Source: CAVVKW01 sp963761705
GTDB taxonomy: Bacteria > Verrucomicrobiota > Verrucomicrobiia > Chthoniobacterales > JAATET01
NCBI GenBank assembly: GCA_963761705.1
Contig: CAVXHK010000001.1
Span: 1,674,001 to 1,738,000, forward strand
Reading direction: 5' to 3'
DNA length: 64,000 nt
The translations under genes were made by a program, and so were the position numbers. Below, in pieces: positions 24,978-33,759 of the stretch (the stretch's first letter is position 1; each line of letters starts with the position of its first letter). The notes under the pieces were generated by a model that saw only the letters and a program-made list of their open reading frames with translations, was not told the origin of the DNA and did not search any database.

Positions 24978-27259
24978 GGGAGGGAGTTTCTGCGGCGGAG
25001 AGACCATTCGAGGGCGAGGAGGGCGATCGCGGCGATGAGGAAGGGCCACTGGTGCCAGAGCGGGGTGGTCTTGGTTTCGAGGATGGTTTGAGCGCTTTTC
25101 GACAGCTTTTCGGGGAGGGTATCGAGGTCTTCGACCGCGAGAAGTTGGCCGTTGGTTTCTTGTGCGAGGGTGTCCAGAAGTCCTCGGTTGAACCCGAGGG
25201 ATTCGAATTCTTTAGCTTGAGGGTCGAGGGTCCAAGCGATCTCGGTTGCGCCCGGGAGGTTGGCGCGGTGGAGGCCGGGGTCGGTCGTTTTAAGCGTGTA
25301 GGTGCCCGGTTCGTCGGGGTCGGGTTGAGCGGTGCGGAGGGCGGTGGTGCCGTTGGGTTTGGTGATCTCGATGGGGAGGTTGGGTTGGAGCTTGGGGTTG
25401 AATTCTTCGTCGCGGAGGGTGGCGCGGAGTTCGGTCGATTGATCGGGGCTGTTGGGGTCGGGGCGGGTGGCGAGGGCGGTTTGGCGGGGGACGTCGGCAA
25501 CGAGCCAGCGGAGGAGTTGACGCCAGGTGCGCTCAAGGTCGCGGCGGGCTTCGGGGGACGGCATGCCGGTGCGCCAGAGGTCGCCGAGGGTGAGGGCGGC
25601 GACGCGGCCGCGTCCGTAGGATTGGGTGAGAAGGGCGGGGTGCCGGGTGCCGTCGGCTTCGGTGGCGGTGGCGACGGTGGTGGCTCCGGGCTTAGGGTTG
25701 CCGATGTCGTTGAGGACGGTGAGTGCGGGAAGGGTGGCAAGTCGGGTGGTCTCGGCTTCGGCGGTGGGGTGGAGTCGGGTCCAGGGGGCGAGGAGGCCTT
25801 CGCGGGTGAGGTCGAGTCGGACGGGGCCACGGGATGGCGGTTGCTCGGCACGGTTGAGGTAGGCGGGGAGAAGGTCGGCGAGTGGGGTGCGCTCGAAGCC
25901 GCCGCGACGGAAAGATTCGTTGCCGCCGAGGGCGAGGAGGCTGCCGCCGCGGTCGGCGACGTAGCTCTCGATCAGGCGTTGCTGGTCGCGGGTGAAGAAG
26001 GTGGCTTCGAGGTCGTCGAGGATGAGGGCGTCGTAGGCGTAAAGTTCGGCGGCGGTGGTGGGGAAACCGGTGCGGAGTTCGCCAACGTCGCGGGTGCCGA
26101 GGCGGACGAGGACGGGTTCGTCGTAGCGTCCGGCTTCTTCATCGTCGGCGTCGAAGCCTTGGTAGAGCGGGTTGCTGCTGGCTGCGGTGGTGTCGCGCCA
26201 AGCGAATCTGGGAGTGCGGTCGGAGATGCGGATGAGGCTGACGAGCTGGACGAGGTCGTCGTGGCCGAGGGCGCGCTTGAGGAACTTGTGTTCCCAATTC
26301 GGTCGGCCAGCGACGTAGAGGATGCGGACGGGTTCGGAGCGGCGCGGGAGGAAGACGCGGCGTTCGTTGTTGGCGAGGGTGGCCTCGGCGGCGTTGGTGC
26401 TGGATTCGACGCGGGCGGTGGCGGTGAAGAGGCCCGGGTGTTCGGGGCGGTGTTCGAACCGGATCGGGAGGCGCGTTGAGTCGGTGGTGGGGGTGCGCGT
26501 TTCGGTGGCGAGGACTTCCCGGGTGTTTGAATCGAGGAGGCGAACGTTGATCGGTTTGCCCGCGAATCCGGTGGCTTCCACTTCGACCTCGATGGTGACG
26601 GGGGTGTCCTCGAAGGCGGATTCGGTGGCGGTGGCGCGGACGATGCGGAGGTCGGTGGGGACGGTGTCGGGGCCGAGTTGGATCGGGAAGATCGGGATTG
26701 GGGGTACTGGATTCGCGAGTTGCGAAAGTTCGTCGGTGGCGTTGCCGTCAGTGAGGAGGATGATGCCGGTGAGGGGAAGGTCGGCGCTGCGTGCGGTGAG
26801 GGTGGCGAGGGAAGTGTGGAGAGAGGTGAGGTCGCCGTCGAAGGTGAGATCGTCGAAGGTGGGGACGGCGCGGACGCGGGAGTCGAAGACGTGGCGGTGA
26901 ACGGTGTAAGTGGTCTCCAAATCGGCCAGCCAGGGAGAGTCGGCGGCGAGGAGGGCGCGGATTTTTTCCGAGCGGAGCTGGCCGGTGGCGGGGTCGGTAA
27001 TCTGGAGGCTGGCGCTGCGGTCAACGAGGAGGGCGACGTGGTTGGCTCCGGGCTTGGCGACCTGGCGGTTGATGAGGGGATTGAGCAGGAAGAGAAGAAT
27101 GGCGGAGGTGCCGAGGAGCTTGAGGCCGAAGCAGACGATGCGGGTGGCGACGGGGACGCGGGGGAGGCGGGCGTAGGACCACGCGAGGAGGATGGCGAAC
27201 GCGAGGAGCGCGAGGGTGGCGGGGAGGAGCCAGGTGGGTTCGCCGAGGGTGAGGGTCAT
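24974..27259 (-). CDS. Membrane vWA / GATase-like protein
   Basis: 761 residues from the ATG at 27259. Two N-terminal membrane helices (about 8-28 and 42-60) precede a vWA-like domain with the MIDAS motif DRSAS near residue 80 and the distal LLTDGN. A middle Ig-like stretch leads to a class I glutamine-amidotransferase-like fold (ALILDDLEATFF, then GGSLLALGG), as in other membrane proteins of vWA clusters. A final membrane helix (FLIAAIALLALEWSL) ends the protein. It lies between the DUF4175-like and caspase-like genes. The function is unknown; it is probably part of an envelope complex with the neighbouring MoxR system. Confidence 0.8.
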   Translation of the reverse strand: MTLTLGEPTWLLPATLALLAFAILLAWSYARLPRVPVATRIVCFGLKLLGTSAILLFLLNPLINRQVAKPGANHVALLVDRSASLQITDPATGQLRSEKIRALLAADSPWLADLETTYTVHRHVFDSRVRAVPTFDDLTFDGDLTSLHTSLATLTARSADLPLTGIILLTDGNATDELSQLANPVPPIPIFPIQLGPDTVPTDLRIVRATATESAFEDTPVTIEVEVEATGFAGKPINVRLLDSNTREVLATETRTPTTDSTRLPIRFEHRPEHPGLFTATARVESSTNAAEATLANNERRVFLPRRSEPVRILYVAGRPNWEHKFLKRALGHDDLVQLVSLIRISDRTPRFAWRDTTAASSNPLYQGFDADDEEAGRYDEPVLVRLGTRDVGELRTGFPTTAAELYAYDALILDDLEATFFTRDQQRLIESYVADRGGSLLALGGNESFRRGGFERTPLADLLPAYLNRAEQPPSRGPVRLDLTREGLLAPWTRLHPTAEAETTRLATLPALTVLNDIGNPKPGATTVATATEADGTRHPALLTQSYGRGRVAALTLGDLWRTGMPSPEARRDLERTWRQLLRWLVADVPRQTALATRPDPNSPDQSTELRATLRDEEFNPKLQPNLPIEITKPNGTTALRTAQPDPDEPGTYTLKTTDPGLHRANLPGATEIAWTLDPQAKEFESLGFNRGLLDTLAQETNGQLLAVEDLDTLPEKLSKSAQTILETKTTPLWHQWPFLIAAIALLALEWSLRRRNSLP

Positions 27260-27293
27260 CGTGGGAGAGAGAGGTCGGAAGGTCGGAGTTTGC

Positions 27294-27345
27294 GGCTTCG
27301 CCGTTGGGTCGGGTCGGCGATTACGAATCGCCGCTCCTTGAGCGG
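27294..27345 (+). repeat. Palindromic intergenic repeat, copy 2
   Basis: After GGCTTCGCCGTTGGGTCGG come two perfect hairpins: GGCGATT-ACG-AATCGCC (27316-27332) and CCGCTC-CTT-GAGCGG (27331-27345). It lies between the DUF4175-like and vWA/GATase-like genes, both transcribed across it. Confidence 0.75.
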
Positions 27346-27354
27346 TGGCTTCGG

Positions 27355-30300
27355 CTATTTCGCAAGTTGCTCGTAGTAGTTTTGGACGGAGTCGCGGTAT
27401 TGGTCGGGGACGGGGTCGCGCTCGATGGGGACGAGGAGGTCGTCTTGGGTCAGGCGGGCGAGTTCTTCGCGGACGAGATCTTGGGCCTCGGCGAGCGGGG
27501 CGAGGATGCCGGTCTCGACGAGGTCCCACCTGGGGTCGGCGCTGCGTTTGCCGGTCTCGCGGCGGATCGAACGGGCGGCTTCGCGGGCGCGGGTGACGGC
27601 GTCACGAACCTCGGGAATGTTGGTGAGTTCTTCGAGGTTGCGGAGGCGGTCGGACCAATCGGAGTAGGTTTCGCCGGCGGCGGTGAGTGGGGAGCCCTGG
27701 GCGGGGGATTGAGCGGAGCTGCCGGTTTCCGCGGGGGATGTTGCGGGTGAGGCGCCGGGGCCCTGCTGGCCGGGGCCGGGGCTTTGGGCGGGGGACGCGC
27801 TGGGGGATTGGCCGGGTGACTCGCCGGGGGATTGGCCGGGTGAGTCGGGTGGGGTTGGAGGTTCGTTTTCGCCGGGAGAATCTGACTCCGGCGACCGGAA
27901 GTCGCCGCTTTCCGGGGTGGCATTTGAAGTGGGCGGAGTGATCGCTTGGCGGAGTTGGTCGAGTTCGGCTTGGGCGAAGCGGAGGGCTTGTTCTTCCCCT
28001 CCGAGGATCTTCGCGGCGGCGGTCTCGATGTTGGCTTCGAGTTCCTCGAGGGCTTCGGCGGCCTGGTCGGAGGCGGTTTTAGCGAAAGCAGGACTGCCGG
28101 AGCGGGTGAATTGGGTGGAGCGTTCGAGGGCTTGCTCGGTGCCGCGTCGGGCGGTATCGCGGAGGGCGTCGGTGAGGTCGTCGGCGAGGAGGGGTTCGGT
28201 CGGGGCGGCTTCCTGGGCGAGGGCCTCGATGGCGGCGGTGGTCTGCGCGAGTTGCTCACGTTGGCGGGCGAGGCGGGCGGGGAGGTCGGTGGGGTCGACG
28301 GCGGTGTCGGCGAGCGATGGATTGACACGTTCGTTGGGGGCTGGCTCCGGCGGGGCGGTGGCGGATTTGGTGATGGCTTCGGAAATCGCGGTTTGTTCTT
28401 TGGCGAGGTCGCTGGAGGCTTCGCGGAGGTCGCGAAGCTCGTCGGCGAAGGCGTTGGCGGCTTTGGCTTCGAGGTCGCGGCGAAGGTCGTCGAGTTTCTC
28501 TTCGGCTCGGCGTCCGTTGGCGAGGGCCTCGCCGGGTTGGGCTTTCGAGAGCGCATCGGCGGCGGCGTTGAGATCTTGGCGGACGTTCTCGAGTTTCGAT
28601 TCTGGGTTCTCGCTTTCCGACGGTTGGTTGGGTTCGGGCTGGGTTTGCGTGAGTCGGTCGAGTTCGGCGAGATTTTCGAGCTGTTCTTCGCGGAGTTTCG
28701 CGGGTTCGCGTTCGAGTTGCTGGCGCTCGGTTTCTTCTGGTTTTTGGAGGGCGATGATGAGTTCGTTGATCTTGGCGTTGAGGTCTTTCTGGCGTTCGGC
28801 GAGTTCGCGAAGGCGGCTGAGGATCTGACGGGCGGCGGCTCCGGCGGGGTCGGCTTCGGCGGCGGCAGCGCGGTTGGCTTCGTAGCGGTCGTCGATGGGG
28901 GCGACGTCGATGTCGAATTGGCGGGAACCGGTTGAAGCGCCGGGAGCGGATTGGTTGGAGACGACCATGAGCCAGTCTTTGCCGGAAAGGTTGAGGAGCT
29001 TCGTGAGGGCGTTGGTCGCAGCGGCGAGGGCGGGGGAGATGAAGGCCGAGTCGGTTTGCTCGATGAGCGAGTTCAGGGCGGCGAGGGCGGTGGTCATGTC
29101 GGTGCGGGCATCGCGGAGGATGACGAGGTCGCGGGGGTCGGTGAGGATGGTGTTGAGCTGGTCGGCGATGTCGATGGCGATCCGTTGAGAGTCGCGGATG
29201 GTGGGGGTGTCGGTGGTGATGCGGTGTTGGGTGGGGGTGCGGTTGACGTTCCAGGTGGAGGTGACAATTTCTTTCTGGGTCTTGATGAGTTTGATGCAGA
29301 GGTTTTCGCCCGGTTCGCCACTGGCCTCGACGCGGCGGAAGGTTTCTTCGAAATGCCGGACGGAGAGGAATTGGAGTTCGCCTTCGGTGCGGCGAGTTTG
29401 GCCGTCGGGACCGGTGTCGTCGGCCCACGAAAACCAGGTGATGAGGTCGTTGGGCTGGAGACCGAGGGGTTCGAGGCGGAGGAGGTGGCGGATCGGCGTG
29501 GGTTCTTTGGAAGATTGGGCGGGGCCGAAAGGGATGGTTTCGGGGGGCTGGTTGGCGATGGTGATGGTGAGGCCGCGGGCGGCGAGGGGGGTGCGGTGTT
29601 TGACGTCGATCTCGAAGGTGATCTCTTCGATGGGGGTGGCGCGGGCGTCGCGGCGGGGGAGTTTTGTGAGGAATTCGGGCGGGCGGTTGGTGACAACTTT
29701 GACGTCGAAGTGCTCTGGGGATGGGTTGGCGCGGCCCGCGGGGTCGGTGAGGGCGATGGTGTAGCGGGTGGTATCGGTGAGCGGAAAGCTGGCGGTGAGT
29801 TGGGTGGGATCGGCGGGGTCGATGGCGATGGGAAGGGAATCGCCCTTCTTCGGCGTGAGGGTGGCGGTGGCGATGGGTTGATTGGTGGTGATGGCGAGGG
29901 TGAGTGAGGTGCCTTCGGGCGCGGTGATGGCGCGGGTGTTCTCGATGACGGTGGGCGGGTGGGTCTCGGGGTTGCCGGGAGGTTGGAGGCTGGCGTCGAG
30001 GCGAGTGATCCGGGGAAACTCGTAGACGGTGATCGTGTAAGCGGGGCTGACGAGGCCGGATGCGGTGGTGACTCGGTAGGTCAGGTCCGCGTCGACGCCG
30101 GGGAGGGTGGTGGCGAAGACGGGGTCGTCGAGATTCCGGTTGAGGGGGGTGGTGGTGAGGTCGATGGTGCCGACTTCGAGGGTGACGCTGTCGGGGGGAT
30201 CGGCGGCAAAGCGCGCGAGGATGGTGACGGGGGTGCCGCGCTCGATCTCGATCGTGCCGGGTTCGATGGTGAAGCCGAACGCGTCCGCGGAAGTGGAGTT

Positions 30301-30804
30301 CGGTGGGAAGGTGATGCGCCGGAGTCCGAGACCGAGGAAGGTGAGGAAAAGGGAGGCGGCGAGGGCGGCGGCTACCCATTGGCTGCTGGACAGGATGGCG
30401 AGCTGGCGGGGAGAGGCGGTGTCGTTCCAGTGGCCTTGCTCGGCCTCGTGGCTGAGGGCAAGTTCGAGCCGGTGGTGGAGGTAGTCGCCGGCGGTAGGGT
30501 GGGATTCGGTGGCGGCGAGGAGGGCAGTTTGGAGTTCGGGATGGTTGCGCTCGATTTCGCGGACGACTCGGGCGGGATCGGGCTTTCGCGAGCAGGAATG
30601 GATGACGAACGGGCTGGCGATGGCGAGGAGAGCCAGCGCGAGGAGCAGCCAGCCTGGGTGGAGGTCGGTCGTGAGCGTGAGAGCGAGGCCGGCGACGCCG
30701 ACGAGGACGATGAGGAGGCCGCAGAGGGCGGCGGTGGTGCGTTGGGCGCGGAGGCGGACGCGGGCGGCGATGGCGGCAAGTTGGGCTTGGAGTGCGGGGA
30801 GCAT
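27355..30804 (-). CDS. Large membrane coiled-coil protein, DUF4175-like
   Basis: 1149 residues. Two membrane helices lie near 25-70 and one near 135-160. Residues 170-470 are beta-rich with Ig-like spacing. Residues 600-900 are long Glu/Arg/Ala coiled coils (AELDRLTQTQPEPN and similar). A Pro/Ser/Gly linker (about 950-1030) contains repeated SPGQSPG units and a palindromic repeat read in frame (27890-27919). The C-terminus is helical. The overall shape resembles DUF4175-type proteins; this is a loose match. It starts 2 bp after the BatA-like stop and is probably a structural partner of the cluster. Confidence 0.75.
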   Translation of the reverse strand: MLPALQAQLAAIAARVRLRAQRTTAALCGLLIVLVGVAGLALTLTTDLHPGWLLLALALLAIASPFVIHSCSRKPDPARVVREIERNHPELQTALLAATESHPTAGDYLHHRLELALSHEAEQGHWNDTASPRQLAILSSSQWVAAALAASLFLTFLGLGLRRITFPPNSTSADAFGFTIEPGTIEIERGTPVTILARFAADPPDSVTLEVGTIDLTTTPLNRNLDDPVFATTLPGVDADLTYRVTTASGLVSPAYTITVYEFPRITRLDASLQPPGNPETHPPTVIENTRAITAPEGTSLTLAITTNQPIATATLTPKKGDSLPIAIDPADPTQLTASFPLTDTTRYTIALTDPAGRANPSPEHFDVKVVTNRPPEFLTKLPRRDARATPIEEITFEIDVKHRTPLAARGLTITIANQPPETIPFGPAQSSKEPTPIRHLLRLEPLGLQPNDLITWFSWADDTGPDGQTRRTEGELQFLSVRHFEETFRRVEASGEPGENLCIKLIKTQKEIVTSTWNVNRTPTQHRITTDTPTIRDSQRIAIDIADQLNTILTDPRDLVILRDARTDMTTALAALNSLIEQTDSAFISPALAAATNALTKLLNLSGKDWLMVVSNQSAPGASTGSRQFDIDVAPIDDRYEANRAAAAEADPAGAAARQILSRLRELAERQKDLNAKINELIIALQKPEETERQQLEREPAKLREEQLENLAELDRLTQTQPEPNQPSESENPESKLENVRQDLNAAADALSKAQPGEALANGRRAEEKLDDLRRDLEAKAANAFADELRDLREASSDLAKEQTAISEAITKSATAPPEPAPNERVNPSLADTAVDPTDLPARLARQREQLAQTTAAIEALAQEAAPTEPLLADDLTDALRDTARRGTEQALERSTQFTRSGSPAFAKTASDQAAEALEELEANIETAAAKILGGEEQALRFAQAELDQLRQAITPPTSNATPESGDFRSPESDSPGENEPPTPPDSPGQSPGESPGQSPSASPAQSPGPGQQGPGASPATSPAETGSSAQSPAQGSPLTAAGETYSDWSDRLRNLEELTNIPEVRDAVTRAREAARSIRRETGKRSADPRWDLVETGILAPLAEAQDLVREELARLTQDDLLVPIERDPVPDQYRDSVQNYYEQLAK
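27890..27919 (+). repeat. GGCGAC-type palindrome in coding sequence
   Basis: GGCGACCGGAAGTCGCCGCT: stem GGCGAC/GTCGCC (27890-27895 with 27901-27906), followed by TTCCGGGGTG. It matches the element in the caspase-like gene at 24914-24955 over 30 nt with few differences, two of them at stem-loop positions. It encodes SGDFRSP in the Pro/Ser linker. Confidence 0.55.
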
Positions 30805-30806
30805 GG

Positions 30807-32771
30807 TTAGATTTTCGATTCGTGAGTTTCGAGTTTCGAGTGGACCCGGGTGGCTAGAAGGGTCTCGGCGAGGATGACGGCCAGGGTCGCGAGGAGGACG
30901 GCTTGCCAGAGGGGGTTGCGGGATTCGAGTTCCTCGCGGGCGAGCTGGCGGGTGGTGGCGTTCGCTTGCTCGCGGTCTTTTGCGGTGGGGGCGGTGGGGA
31001 GATTGAGGGCCAGGATGGCGGGGTCGGTGAGGGGAGAGAGATCGGCTTCGCGGGAGTCGACGTTGACGGCGTAGGTGGTGGTGGCGGTCTCGTAGAGACC
31101 CGGGGTGTCCAGGAATCCGGCTGGCTCCCGCGGCGCGGATTGTCGGGAGGTGCGGCGGGACGCAGCATCTCGCACGCTGGGAGGCGTGCGATCCCCGGCT
31201 AGGTATTGGCGTTTTTCCGGGGGGAGGTTGGCGGTGGATTCCAGGATGGAGAGGAGGAGGGGGACGAACTTGGAGGAGAGGGCGAGTTGGCTGTCAGCGG
31301 GGGTCCACGTGGTGGTGAGGACGAGGAGGCTGCCGTCCCCGACGGGGAGGCGGAGGAGGGCGGGGGTGCCGTCGTCGAAGCGGGCGAGGGTGGTGGCGGA
31401 GTCAACGGCGGGACCGGTGAGGACGCGGTGTTTCCAGAAGTGGATCTTCGAAAAGTCGCTGAATCTCGGGTCGGCGAAGGGGGCGAAGATGGGGTCGGAA
31501 TAGTCGATCGAGGCGAGGAGGGTAAAGGGGGTCGTTGGGGACTCGGTCGCGGTGGCGGGCTGGGTGGTGAGGGCTCCGATCCAGCGGGCGTCGGCGGGGT
31601 CGCGGAGGAGGAGGAAGGCGTGGGATCCGGCCAGGAGGGCGGTGCGGAGGGACGCGGCGGTGGTTGCGTTGAAGTCGGTGGCGATGATCTTGGTCGCGGC
31701 TTCGCGGGGTTGGTTGACCGTGAGATCGGTGGTGAAGCGGGCGGGGGTGGCGAGGCCGCGGGTGAGGTAAAAGAGGGAGGCGTTCGGGTCGGCGTCGGCG
31801 TCGGAGCCCAGGTAGTCGACGGGGACGGTCGGTGCGCGGATCTGGGCGACGTAGACGGTGGCGAAGGGGGATTTGCCGTCGGAGAGGGTGGCGGTGTAGG
31901 ACGTGGTGGTGAGGTTGGCGGGGAAGGTGAGGGTGTTGGTGCCGGGGGGGACGGGGATCCCCGCGGGGGTGGTCGCGGCGGACTCGGGGGTGAGGGTGGC
32001 GGTCGTGGCGGTGCCGGGGTTGGTGGCGATGAGGGTGATCGCTTCGTTGGTCGCGGAGGCGAGGGTGAGGGTGGGAATGGCGTCGGTGGCGTGGGAAATG
32101 CGGGTGGGGTGGACGGTGACGTTGGCGGGCCAATCGATGGTGGCGGCGGCGTCGAAGTCGGCGGTCTGCTGGAAGTCGCTGATGAGATGAATCGTTGCCG
32201 GGTCGGGGCTGGTGGAAGCGGCGAGGAGGTCGCTGGCAGCGAGGAGGGCTTCGCCGGGGTTGGTGGAGGTGGAGGAGGTGGGGAGGCTATCGAGGATGGT
32301 GGCGAGGAGGGCTGGGCGTTGATCGGTGGGGGTGGCGCGGTATTGGTCGAAGTCGAGGGCGAGGTGGGGGCGTCGGGCGAAGGTGAGGATGGCGAGGTCG
32401 GCGGTGGGGGAGAGGGTCGCGAGGATCTTCTCAGCGGCGGCGCGGGTAGCGGGGAGGGCGGTCATCGAGGCGGAGGTGTCGATGAGAAGAATGACGCGTT
32501 GGTCGCCGGGGCGGGTGAGGGCGGCGATGGGATCGTTCAAAAAGGGTCGGGCGAAGGCGAGGGCAAGGAGGGCGAGGATGAGACAGCGGAGCAGGAGGAG
32601 GGGCCAATGCTCGAGCCGGCGGCGCCGACGGAGTGTGGGGCGGTCGGGGCCGAGGAACATGACGGCGGAGAAGGGGGTGAGGTTTTTCGGTCGGTGGCGG
32701 GTGAAGTGGAGGAGGATGGGGATGGCAACGGTGAGCGCTCCCAGCAGGAATAGGGGGGTTAGGAGAGTCAC
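30807..32771 (-). CDS. BatA-type membrane protein with vWA domain
   Basis: 654 residues. The N-terminus fits the BatA domain (LLTPLFLLGALTVAIPILLH, then RRRRRLEHWPLLLLRCL), giving two membrane helices. A vWA domain follows with the MIDAS motif DTSASM near residue 97. A beta-rich middle and a final membrane helix (LLATLAVILAETLLA) complete it. About residues 525-540 are encoded by a 45-nt repeat (31152-31196) inserted between AGD and PGLYE. BatA-type proteins work with MoxR ATPases, which is consistent with the nearby moxR gene. Confidence 0.88.
   Translation of the reverse strand: MTLLTPLFLLGALTVAIPILLHFTRHRPKNLTPFSAVMFLGPDRPTLRRRRRLEHWPLLLLRCLILALLALAFARPFLNDPIAALTRPGDQRVILLIDTSASMTALPATRAAAEKILATLSPTADLAILTFARRPHLALDFDQYRATPTDQRPALLATILDSLPTSSTSTNPGEALLAASDLLAASTSPDPATIHLISDFQQTADFDAAATIDWPANVTVHPTRISHATDAIPTLTLASATNEAITLIATNPGTATTATLTPESAATTPAGIPVPPGTNTLTFPANLTTTSYTATLSDGKSPFATVYVAQIRAPTVPVDYLGSDADADPNASLFYLTRGLATPARFTTDLTVNQPREAATKIIATDFNATTAASLRTALLAGSHAFLLLRDPADARWIGALTTQPATATESPTTPFTLLASIDYSDPIFAPFADPRFSDFSKIHFWKHRVLTGPAVDSATTLARFDDGTPALLRLPVGDGSLLVLTTTWTPADSQLALSSKFVPLLLSILESTANLPPEKRQYLAGDRTPPSVRDAASRRTSRQSAPREPAGFLDTPGLYETATTTYAVNVDSREADLSPLTDPAILALNLPTAPTAKDREQANATTRQLAREELESRNPLWQAVLLATLAVILAETLLATRVHSKLETHESKI
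31152..31196 (+). repeat. 45-nt coding repeat, copy C
   Basis: Begins GCGGCGGGACGCAGCATCTC and ends GATCCCC. It is the partner of 23898-23942. Flanking sequence (31120-31200) is also repeat-like, so the inserted segment is probably about 80 nt. Confidence 0.7.
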
Positions 32772-32788
32772 GATGGGGTTTGGTTGGA

Positions 32789-32840
32789 GGCTTCGCCTTT
32801 TGGTTGGGTCGGCGATTGCGAATCGCCGCTTCTCGAGCGG
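32789..32840 (+). repeat. Palindromic intergenic repeat, copy 3
   Basis: GGCTTCGCCTTTTGGTTGGG, then the perfect hairpin GGCGATT-GCG-AATCGCC (32811-32827), then CCGCT-TCTCG-AGCGG. It fills the gap between the DUF58 and BatA-like genes. Confidence 0.75.
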
Positions 32841-32843
32841 CGG

Positions 32844-33734
32844 CTAGCGCGAGTTGACTCGGCGTTTTTTGCGGGTTTTCAGGTATTGGGTGAGGGCGAT
32901 CTCCAAGGGTTGGTTGGTGGGGATGAGGTGGTGGGTGATTCCTTGGCGGTCGCAGAGATGGCGGAGGGTGGCTTGGTGATGGTTGAAGTTTTTTAAATAT
33001 TCGTCGCGGATTTTGGCGGGATCGGCGGGGTGGTGGGCACCGGTTTCGAGGTCTTCGAAGACGGTGGACTCCGGGAAGGTGAAGTTGATCTCGGCGGGGT
33101 CGAGGATCTGGAAGAGGGCGACCTCGTGACCGCCGGCGGTGAGCAGCGAGAGGCGGTGTTCGAGTTGGTCGGTCGGGACGAGGAAGTCGGAAATGACGAG
33201 GACGAGGCCTCGGCGACGGAGGAGGGTGGCGATTCGTTGGAGGGGTTGGAGGAGGTCGGTGCCGGGGGTGGCGGGTTTGTCGAGCTCGAGCACCAGGGCG
33301 TGGGCTTGGGCGGGGCGGGCGGAGGCGGGGAGGTAGTCGTGGATCTCGTCGGAGAAGGTGAGGAGGCCGGTGGCGTCGCCCTGGCCGCGGAGGTAGATGG
33401 CGAGGGTGGCGGCGAGGGTGCGGGCGATGTCGGCCTTCGTGTAAGCAAGGGTGGTGAAGTCCATCGAGCGGCTGCGGTCGACGAGTAGGGTGCAGGCGAG
33501 GGAGGTGTCTTCTTCGTAGCGGCGGACGTACGTGCGGTCGGAGCGGGCGTAGAGTTTCCAATCGAGGGTGCGAATGTCGTCACCGGGTTGGTAGTGGCGA
33601 TACTCGGCGAACTCGGCGGAGAAACCATGGGCGTCGCTGCGGTGGAGACCGGTCCAGAGGCCGTCGATGACGGAGCGGGCGCGGAGTTCCAAGCTGCGGA
33701 TGCGCATGAGGGCGGCGGGATCGTGAGCGGTCAC
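32844..33734 (-). CDS. DUF58 domain protein
   Basis: 296 residues from a GTG at 33734 (an ATG at 33707 is possible; neither has a clear Shine-Dalgarno). The DUF58 core reads GLHRSDAHGFSAEFAEYRHY, then GDDIRTLDWKLYARSDRTYV, with a vWA-like continuation whose MIDAS is DRSRSM. DUF58 proteins are the usual partners of MoxR ATPases and are thought to recruit or recognise client proteins. It starts 25 bp after moxR. Confidence 0.92.
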   Translation of the reverse strand: MTAHDPAALMRIRSLELRARSVIDGLWTGLHRSDAHGFSAEFAEYRHYQPGDDIRTLDWKLYARSDRTYVRRYEEDTSLACTLLVDRSRSMDFTTLAYTKADIARTLAATLAIYLRGQGDATGLLTFSDEIHDYLPASARPAQAHALVLELDKPATPGTDLLQPLQRIATLLRRRGLVLVISDFLVPTDQLEHRLSLLTAGGHEVALFQILDPAEINFTFPESTVFEDLETGAHHPADPAKIRDEYLKNFNHHQATLRHLCDRQGITHHLIPTNQPLEIALTQYLKTRKKRRVNSR

Positions 33735-33759
33735 TTTGATGAAGAGGGGAGGAGGGGGG

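Noticed and set aside
27740..27850. Tandem repeats that might suggest a CRISPR array
   Set aside because: They encode SPGQSPG units of a Pro/Ser linker in frame; there are no spacers of constant length.
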